A DNA stretch of 64,000 bases, from NCBI RefSeq assembly GCF_001039355.2, contig NW_019774402.1, forward strand, positions 312,428-376,427. Reading direction: 5' to 3'. The stretch comes from Lingula anatina. Lineage: Eukaryota; Brachiopoda; Lingulata; Lingulida; Lingulidae. The notes beneath the pieces were generated by a model. The model ran no database searches. It was not told the origin of the DNA and saw nothing but the letters and a program-made list of their open reading frames with translations. This document shows, piece after piece, positions 49,901 to 61,000 of the stretch. Every line of letters begins with the position of its first letter. Within the stretch, counting starts at the first letter, position 1. The position numbers were made by a program, and so were the translations under genes.

Positions 49901-52900
49901 ACAGACAAAAACTTCATCTTATCCATTGAGTTCAAGACCCACAACCAGGACACCTGTGTACTTAAATTGAAGGGTTTGGCATGTTTCCTTATCCAGGCCA
50001 GTGTTAATTCATTACAACTCTTTTTTAGTCACACCATGCAATGCATGACATATTGCCCTTTGGTTTAAAAGTGGTTTGATGTTACCTGAAAATCTGGCAA
50101 CAGCAGTGAAGTAGTACATCAATTGGTATATTGCAAGGGTGTTAAGGAGCAGCATCTATCAACAGGACATTTTTCTCTTGAAATGCTTACAGCTTAGTTA
50201 TAAACGATGACTTAAAATTTATAAATTACATAATATCTTATTATTGCCTTTCCTAGTTTTGTAGCTAAATAGTATTTGAAAGCCAAAGCAACAGGATTCC
50301 TCTGTCGATCTTACATTCAGTCTTATTATTTGATTGATTTTCAATGCAGCTAATACTGCTGGTAGATAATTCCTTAAGTTGTAGCCTTCTACAACTTACA
50401 TCCATATATATAGATCTTTGGCCAAATTCCTTAACCTCGCTTTTGACAAAAGAAATTGTGCTACATCTTCCACTTTGTGTTGTCTATGATTATAAATAAT
50501 TACTATACATATGAAGGTTTGTTTCACATAGTAGAATATAGTCATGTATACAATACTTGTAGTGTCATGCTAGCATATGATCAGTGCTGTGAGCAGTTGA
50601 CTCGGCATTAAGACCGCACCTAGCTTATGATTATGAAATACTGAACTTGAATGTATAATAATGGTACATTTCTATATATGTAACCTTGGTGCTATTTATC
50701 TACGTATTTTATTATTATCATTACTATTGTTGCTATTAAGCATAAACTTGCAAAAGGATGTAACTGTAACCTTTTTATTCAAGTGCCCAATTTTCCCAGC
50801 TAAAAATCAAAAACTTTTCCAACTTTAATCTTTTTTTGGAGATGGCAGAAAAAGTCTGACATTACACCAGATGCTCAGATCACAGTACGCTTATCACTGT
50901 AGGAAATACATGACTGCATGGCCTGCTAAATGAGAATTTACCACTCACCCGGACAGATTCACACTTGCTATCTGTCATAATAAAGCTAAGAAACCCTTGA
51001 TTTGTGAGATAGTTAACGGGTTTCATACATTTCCACTAGAAAATCACTAAATGCTGAAACACTGAAAGGATTTACTGACACATCCCTAAATGCCATTACC
51101 ATTGTAGGGAAGCATTACTGCAGGACTAATGAGCTTGGGGATGACTTGCCACAGCTTGTATATCACACTGTATTTTACTTTAGTTCAACAAGTACAGCCT
51201 TGATAAAACCTTAAAATGAAAAAAGTATTCAACAATAATACTCTGTTCAGATGAATGTAAATAAGAATAATGAATACAACTGATCATCAAAGGACCAGAG
51301 GGTAGAGATCCTTTTCATCCTTTTTTCAACACTCCTTCAACTTGTAAAACAGGATGGTGTTTCAGGTTTAGAACTGAACATAAGGTGTCTCTGTATTTTT
51401 CAAATCTGCCCCAATACTGGCATGGGCCAAATGTAGCCAAAGCACTGAAATTACTTGGCTTAATTCCACAGGGAAAGAACTAGTTATTTTCTTTCGTCAA
51501 TGAAAGCTGCAATGTTAGAAAAATTAATTATGGATATTCAATAGAATTGTGGCGTCAATTAAGCTTATCCAGAACTATAGCTGTTACATAGTGTCTGGCC
51601 AGCTGCTGATAAGGACTGCATTTCTCTTTGGTAATTGTATTGAGGAACTGAAATCTCTTTTCTAATGCTAATGACCTGAAACCTTTTTCCCTTTCAAATT
51701 ACATTACAGTACTTAACTGATTTTCTCTTCCCACCTCCACCCCCATTATACTGACATAATGAGATGCTGATTGTCTTTTTCCAGCCTCCCTTTCTATTAC
51801 TTTCCATCAAACTAAATCAAACTGCTTCATCAACTTCATTCATTCACTTTGTCAATGAGTACGAGCATAGTAAATATGCATATGTAGTACACCTGTCAAA
51901 CAGAAGCTGTCATACTATCAGCAAATCTCAGAAATCCCAGATAAACCTCGTAGTTACATAACAGTGGCAGTGATGGAGCTGATAGCACTTGGAATTTAGG
52001 GGTTAAGTGATTGACTTCTTGAACCACACAGCTCAAGCATTGCTGTTCTTTCTACTTTGTTAGCCTGCTGGTGGCTGGCTTGGAGTCCGTCCAAAGCGGC
52101 AGTGAGGTAAACATGCGCTTTCACACATGAAAATGTATAACTGGAAAACAAGCTGAAGATCAATAAGGACTTGGACTGGATTCCAACAAACATCCATTGC
52201 CTTATCTGTCTGTGTCCACATGTATCCACTACTGGTATTAGTATCAACTAAGCAGTATACTTCAAAGTATAAAAAAAAACCTTTCCTGTAAAAGTTCAGT
52301 TATCCACAAACACACATGGCCTCTTTGCTGCTCTAATAAAATAAATTTTCATGTCATTACAAACTGGGTTTTAAGGAAAAAACTATTTATATTAAAAATA
52401 ATAATAATAATACATAAATAAAAAGTAAATAACAATTTTGGGCTAAAAACTGTTTCATAACTTGCAAACAGGAATAGCAAAAAAGTACTTTGAACTCCTT
52501 TTCTTTTGTGATTTACAAGTTATCTTTTGTGTTGCAGAGGAAGTCTACAATGATATCATTCAAAGCTCCTGTGGAGTATCCATGTAACTGTTCTTAGCAG
52601 TTAAATGTTACCTTCAAAATACTTTGATTGATATTACTTTTGATCGACTCCCATTTATCAAAACAAGTTATGCCTGAAAACAAGTTAAGCTTTGTGCTGT
52701 GCTTATCCTAGTACATCTATCCCACCACAAGAGCTGCTGTTACGCATAAAATCGCCCCACTGGGATTTACTCGTTCAGAAAGCCTGACAATAGGGTCAGA
52801 ATCGAATGGATGACAATTTTCTTAAAGTGACTTCTGCTCTGGACACTTTAGGTGACCTAATTCTTTTTATGGCAACAATGACAGAACAGCATCTGATACA

Positions 52901-55022
52901 AATCTCATACCTCAAGCTATTTTAAGGCAATGTAGCAAAAACTTTTCCAAACTGAAATGAGACTAGCTTTGGAATGGAGAACAATCAGTATTTTCTTTAT
53001 AATTGCAATACCTACAAACTTAACTGTTTTCTGCAAAAGAATGTCATTTATTTGTCATTTTTCTGTTGTATACAGTGCATTATTCAAATCCAAAGAAAAC
53101 GAATTAACCATAATTAGTCAACCTTACAGAGCAAGACCACCAATGAAACTCTTATGTCACACTATGACTGCCCCATATACTGGAGAGCGATAATTTAAAT
53201 TCATTTATCACCAATGACCATCAAAGACATTTGTCTCACCACACTCCTCAGTCAAGTCTGCTAACTACAATAGAAAGAGATCTTTCGATTATCTGATATC
53301 ATAGGAAGAAGTTGGGAGCTTTTGATCTTAGTTAGAATTACCTACCTATTTTCATTGGAGAAATCATATCTAGGCTGGGGATCGTCATCATTGCCATTAA
53401 CATCATAACTTGCTTCAGAGTCCTAGAAGGAAACATAAAGTCAAATAAAGCAAATCAGTTTTGACTTCACTAGAAAACACCCCCCATTTTCCTTTGACAT
53501 TCCACTGAAAATTAATCAGAAAAACATAAATTATGTTTGAAGCTGCAACATAAAGTTTATTATAATTAAATGAATAAAAAAGTGCAATTTATAAACAAAA
53601 AGAACAAAAACATGATAATTAATCTTAAAGAATTATACATAGATAGATTGCAAATTCCCAGTTCCCTGTGAGGTCAATCAGTACATTTTACAGGCAATGC
53701 GGTTACAATTGTTTTCTCTGATGATTTGTTACAGTCTGGAGAAGATAATCTAATCTAATCCTGAACATCATAAACAGAGACCCCTGCTTCAAACCAGACA
53801 AGTGGCAGGAAAAGCTCACAGAAAACTTGAGTAACTATTCTAAGCAGGTACAATTTACACTTGGACATAACAATAAGTTCTCTATAAATAAGCACTTCCA
53901 CACAGAATGAAATTATTGATAATTTTGTCTCCAGTCAATAAGGTGACTGCAGGAGTAGACGTGCAGTGGAGCATTTTAAAGGATGTTCTACAATCATACC
54001 TTGGTTGGGTGTAGCAATGGTGTTTTGAAAGTAGTATCAAGTTAAGAGCAAACAGATTCTTTTAACAAGTGAAGTCATTAACTGAGTCAGGTGCTTTGCA
54101 TTATCCAGTACTACACAACTTCTACAAGAAAGTCCAAAATGTATATGGCTTAGTGCAAACAGATTAGAGGCTGTATACTATCCACAAAACACCTGATACA
54201 CAAGACAGCAACCTCCCAATTACTGTTATACAGGCTGCATTACTTACATAGTTTTTCTCCAAGTCTGGATGATCCTTTTCTATTCCATCATCTAAAATAG
54301 TGACAACCACCCCTTTGCCTGAGAAGCCATTTTCCCAAGCTGGTATGACATTCATTGTTAGCTCCAAGTCATTACGATTCTGAAATGTGAAAAGATATGA
54401 AAAATAAACAACCAAACATCAAAATATTTCTAACATTAATCACCTCAAAAGTGCCAAGAGATATAATAGTTATCTTCAGCATTAACACTTAAAATTGTGG
54501 CAACTAAAAAAAGTATATATGTATATACTAGTATACATTTTCTTTCTATTTAATCAAGCCCTACCTATCCTTGTGGGCAATCATGTTAAGTTAATAATCC
54601 ACTTCACATAAAAAGCTACAGGCCTTCCTTCGTCAACATTATAGTGTTTATAAAACCATTGTAATTGCCTAAAGGAAACAAGTGACAAACCCCTTCAGAG
54701 GACAAAGTTGTACAGTGTTCAGATGCTGTAAACCCCAGTCACGAAGTTAATCAGTATTTTAGAACTCTTCCTTATTTGCAAAAGGACATTCATTGATAAT
54801 TCTTTCAAAAGCCTGGGGTGGTCTTGCTTAAGACAGAAAAAAAAGGACATTTGACATGGAATGGTATGCTAGTGCTGATTTCCTTACATGTAAACTTCCT
54901 GAGGAGTGAGCTGGAGGTTGTAACCTTTTACACACTTAACACAGGACTTTTTCTATGTGTAGACATTAACAATTTATGTAAAAGAGATTTGAAATGCACA
55001 CTGACATATTCAAGACCTCTTT

Positions 55023-55070
<48 letters not shown>

Positions 55071-58000
55071 GTTCATCACAAAAAGGATATCCAAAGAATA
55101 GCATCATTTTAATCACTTTTTTAATTTACCATTATGACAAATGTATAAACACAATAAGTGTTTTTTCCAGTGAATCATTTTAATGAGCAGTCACCATGAG
55201 CATCCAAAGCAAATAACATTATGGTCGTGCAACAACCAGTCTGTGAATGAACATCCTGTTCACTCCAATGTTCTGCAAGCCTGGCCAAAAAAATACAATT
55301 ATTCCTGCAACAGATCAATAGGGATGACTGGAAATGCTAGGCCCCATAGAAAGCTGGAGTAAGCATAGTCATATGATACATGTATTTACTGTATTCATAA
55401 GCTCCTTGGGAGATTCAAGACAAAAGGTTCAATGAGTGAAATTATTGAATTAGATAGTGGAACGCAGATGAAATAGAATTTGGCAGTAGAAATTATATTA
55501 CAGGCGGATGAAACTGTCAATAATGCTAAAACATGTAATTTTATGGATTTTTATCAAAAAGTATTTCTCTTCACCTGGCAATATCTGAAAATAAAACAAG
55601 GTAATCATCATTTGGTGAGCAAATACTGGACCAAGAAAAAATTAAAATCAATAAACCACTACATCATTGGAATGTAGCTGCCCTCTACTTGAACTGGGCA
55701 CACATAGCTCTTGTTAGCCATGGTGTTCCCACATGTCCTACAGACAATGATTTCTGTTTAATTTGCTTCATAAAACCCAGGGTAAATTTGTCAGTTCCTA
55801 ACCTAATGACAGGGATAATAACTGGACCGCAAGGACAATTCACTAGTGGCCAATGACCTCAATGGTAATTCTTCTGTGGAATGTTCTGGGTGAGATGCAC
55901 TAATGTCAGGGTTATTGAAATCAAAATACAGAGCTGTCAATGCCACTTGGTGCTGGGTGTGTCTTTGTGAAAATGGGATGTCCCTGAGTGTTGCTTAATC
56001 AAAATTTGACTGGCAGATACCTGTTATTTATGGCCTAGGCAACTGTATGGGCCTCTTGGGATCCTGCTTAAAAACAGATGATGGATTAAGCAAACCCCAT
56101 GAGCCCTGAGATGCCTTTATCAGATTCCATAAAAAAACCAAATAATAATTCAGGCAAAGCCCACCAGAACACAATTCCTTGTAAAGTTCAATGATCCTTT
56201 TCACAAGAAAAGAACATTTCTTTGACCAAGCATTTATGGAACATGAAAATAACTGAGAGCAATTAAGTAGCAAAGGTGTTTCTTCCCATAATTTCATATT
56301 CAAAAGCACTTGTGCCAATGGCATACTGGGTTGCACGTGACAGCTAGCTCTTATTCAAAAAGCTTCTAAAATATTTTCATTGGTTTTCTTCTATTTAAAT
56401 CTGTGATGAATGGTCTACATAAAAAGGTGGCTATAATGAAGACTTCAATCAATACCCCAAGGCAACAAGATAATGATTGTCCGCAAAAGGTATTACAGTA
56501 CTTGTATCAGGCAGGCTATACAAAGAAGGCTACTATCTTTATTTCAAGATTAATGACCATGTATTTTTGCCCAGAGGCAGTGACATGTAATGTCAAATTT
56601 AACAACTGGCTACTGGTCACCAATCTTGGTCTCTTATGGCTACCACTAATCCTTAATCATGTTGATTATGTTGACAGATATGGTCGTACTATGATGATTC
56701 ATTGATCCTTAACTTGTCCAAGTGGGTGCTGATAAACAGAAAGGAAAATGGAAAGTGGTTGTTTCCACTGTATCTTGTCCTCTCACTTCCTGGTACACCA
56801 GGGTACCATGATGGACAGCCTATGTGGAAGCCTTACATGGTTACAAAATAGCCAATATACACTTAATACTGCTTAACAACAAAGACAGGCCCTTGAAAGG
56901 GAAAGACAGATAACCCTAAGTTAATGAAAATGTTGCATGCCATGTCTCTCTTTCTCTCTCTCTCACTTGCTTTTTTATTTATTTATTTTTTTTTTAGAAA
57001 TGAATTTCCTGGTAGAAATAATTCTTTAGAAGGCCATAACCACACCATGACACTTATGACAATAGATAAATTATAACAAATGAAAAATGTAACTTAACAA
57101 ATATAGGGCTGATGTTGTGATCATACAAGAAATACAATAGCACTACTATACTTGTCTGAACTGCAATACCAGATATCTTTGTTTCCTCACAGAAAGTGTG
57201 CTACTGTTAGATCACATAACAAGCCAATGTTCATTGATAGCCTGTGAGTACATTGGCTAAACAAGAACTGGAAGGTCATGAAATAGAATAAGCTTCATCT
57301 GTTTTATCTCCCTTAACTGGGTTCTTATCCCAGTGCACTCCTGGGTGAATTTAGAACTTGGTCAAATGTTAGATAGCCAGCAGCACAGACATCTGAACAT
57401 TAAATCTCCATGGGATGTTTATTATCTCAGGAACAAATATTCAGAAAAAAATTGATGTGAAAAAGCTCTTCTTAAAGCTGTGTTATGGTTTTTACCCACA
57501 ATATTTGCGTAACAGAATATGTTCAGAGATTACTGCATTAAGATATCAACACAAACTTCTTTTATTTTGAACTGTTTTTCAGTTCATCTATAATGTCAAT
57601 CAAACAAAACCAATCCTATAGCCTTAAGAGTAGGCTATGGCACATAGAATATTAACAAACCACATGTGCACCAAAGAACAGGAGATTTATGAAAGGAAGA
57701 CCCCATCCATCTTGACCCCTTGTATCATTAATAGATTAGGGCCTTAATGATAATTCTAATGCCTGAGGTGAGGATACCAAATACCTTACATCCTTATATA
57801 TGTAACTAATATTTAAACAGTAATGGTGGGTTGCAGCTAAAACAAATTCAACTAGACTGGTTGCACAGGTGGCCAGAAATCTACCCAGTTACAGAACTAG
57901 ACCGTGATCTACCTTGATGGTAATAGCTGGTGAACCATGGAGAAACACCTGACATAACACCAATAGCTTGTAATATCAAGTTTATCTGACTAGAATACAA

Positions 58001-61000
58001 ATATATAAACAAATGAATTATAGCCAGCACTAGAACCAGAGCTGCCTTGCACTTTCTTTGCATGTTGTGGTTTATGATATCTGAATTAGAGGTGATAGGA
58101 AGGCGTCTCTGATGGTGGGTAAGCCAAATGGTGCATAAAGTTCATTCTCTATGTATTATTTTATAACTGGAGCTTTTCACTTTCAAAGCTGATATGCATT
58201 TTCAAGATGAGTTCAATAAAGCTGCCATCTGTCACCATGGTGTCAGGGCTGTGTATATTTTGCATCAGCTTACATAATTGACAGGCCACTTCATGAATAA
58301 TCCGAAAGCAGGCAGTGCTTAATGTGGACTCATTGACTAGAATTTTAAGTGGTCGGAAATAATTCGGACTGTAAATGGTTATAGTGTGTGTGTGTGCGTG
58401 CGCGTGTTTAAACTCCACTTTTGAATCAGGAGTGGAAACATATGCTTAGATTGGACACCCCACAGAAAGTAAGCTACACCTATTAACACCTCAGTACCAA
58501 CATGTTGGCTAATGAGTTAATACGGTAATGGCCACAGCACCTGTTTGGCAGGCAACTATAGGTTTGCTTGGTAAGGAGACCTTACATATAAAATTGTTTT
58601 TTTTTTTTTTTTTGTGTACAGACAAACTATTGAAGTGGCTTACCAACATTTTTTATGAAAAATAATTAATACTTTCAGAGAAATATCTGGTTCAGAAATA
58701 TCTGGTTCAGCTATTCTTTCTTTCTTTCTNTTTTTTTTTTTGTGTACAGACAATAAACTATTGAAGTGGCTTACCAACATTTTTTATGAAAAATAATTAA
58801 TACTTTCAGAGAAATATCTGGTTCAGAAATATCTGGTTCAGCTATTCTTTCTTTCTTTCTTTTATACTCTGAGTCAATGTTATTCTGGAATTCTAATTGA
58901 GTTAACTTATTCTGGGAACATACAGAGAGACAAAAAAATAAATAAATAAATAAGTAAATAAAATAAAAATAGTTATATGGGAAAAAATGACTACAAAAGA
59001 AATGGATTTCAAAAGAAAAAAGACAATGGACATAACCAGAAAAATAATATTGCCACTAGGCACACTGTCTCATGTCCTGATTTTCTTATTCCACTGAGAG
59101 ATGTCTAAATAATTGCTAGTCCCATCATCCGTGAAGATGCCTTCTCTGTAATGATTGCCTGAAACAAGTTGCATGCACAGCTGTGAGTTGCTTTATCTGC
59201 TCTAATGAGTTTCACAGGATTATTAACAAGAAGCAGGTAAGACAGTATTTCATACCATAATATCTTATCAAGATTGCCACTCTGGCCCCAGGAGGATAAA
59301 CTACAATATCTTCAGTGGTACCTTGGATAGCCACCAAAAGAGTGACTTTCGAGTTTTGAGATTTCATTCTAGAATTTTTTTCTGTGAAGAGAGCTTATTA
59401 TTTTAAGGAACAATAAACCCACCCTGCCTCTTTCAATCATTTTCTTCTGACAATGTAAATATTGATTGATACAAGACTTCCTGCAATTTACCTTCTACAA
59501 TGACATACCCATCCTTAAAAAAAGATCCAGAGTGGAAAATTTTCCACACCTAACATCATTTGTGATAATTTGATAATAGATTTTCAAAATCAATATCAAA
59601 CAGCTAGTGTACTGTGCTTAGTAGTAAGAAACCCTTATATTATATGATTTGGATTATGTAATTGATGTAACCAGTCACAGGCTGGTGCCTGCCGGAATCT
59701 CATTTTAGAAACACTTGCCACACATTGCACAAGAGTCTGGTCACCACCAATTACATCAAACAAAGAAAAATGAACATCTGTTTGAAGCATGGTACAATGT
59801 TCTCCAGGAACTATTACAAATGGAATCGATAAAATGTTGAAAGGAAATCTACCATAGAAACAAATTAGGTACTCAAAACTAGAAATTTATAGACATCTGA
59901 TCATCACCTGACTGAACACATGGTTGATTGATGTCGATGCCATTTTCATTGCTGAACAACAAATTGGATTGTGATAAAATGGACTTAAGTGTTGCAGAAC
60001 AAATGGAAGACTTCCAATATTAGCTTAATTTCCATTGGATGATTTTGTCATCAAGTACAGATTTTAAATGACACTCAATACACATCTCCACTAAACAAGT
60101 TTATAGCTTGAAAAGGTTAGACACACTTTATTTGTTACATATACAGAAGTTCTATTAGCTATGTGGATCAAATATGTTCACAGTTCATTGCTCTTCTATA
60201 GCTATTTTTGAGAACAGAACACCATCTCTATCCTGAAAATGGATCAAATAAGGGTCTATTTTAATAGCATAGTATGCACCTTCTATTAATGTCAACATGG
60301 ATAGACTTTAACAAGTCTGTTTAGAGATGGGCTTTAATGCTGCTGTAGGGTTGGGCAACCAAGCATGAGGACTATAAATCATACACATAAAACTAACCTG
60401 TTTTTAAAGACAGTCACATTGTACATATTATATTTGAGTTGAAGTCTAGGCTTATGAATTTAACTTGCCTTTAGTTCAAGATGAACATTAATATTTTTTT
60501 GAAATACTCTTAGAAACAGTCCATAGGCATTATTCTTAGTATAGAGAACCAGTAGTTACCAAGAGAGCAAGGGAGTCATCATTCACCCCATAGAATATTT
60601 TCCATCTTCACTTGATCAAAGTTAATCTATTTTCCATGCTGAAAGGGCATTTGGGTATGTTGAGCTATATCCTTATATTAGTTCATAATTCCAGAAACAA
60701 ACACTGAAAGGAGATACATTGATTTACCGATTTCAAAATACAAGTTTTGTTTCACTCCTGACTGGACAATAACAGAAATACCTTCCCATTTTGAACCCAC
60801 CCTCAGTACATACTCTTCATCCTCCAATTTTTTTCCTTAAATGACCTGCATTAAGTTGCCTTGCAAGATTACTGCATTTTTTCAGTATGTAATGAACAAT
60901 GTTGAAAAACTACAGGATAACACTTAAATAAATTCTGATATTATATTTCATACAATAAAACCAAGGTCTACAATACCCTAGGATTTTTTCTCCCATTGCC

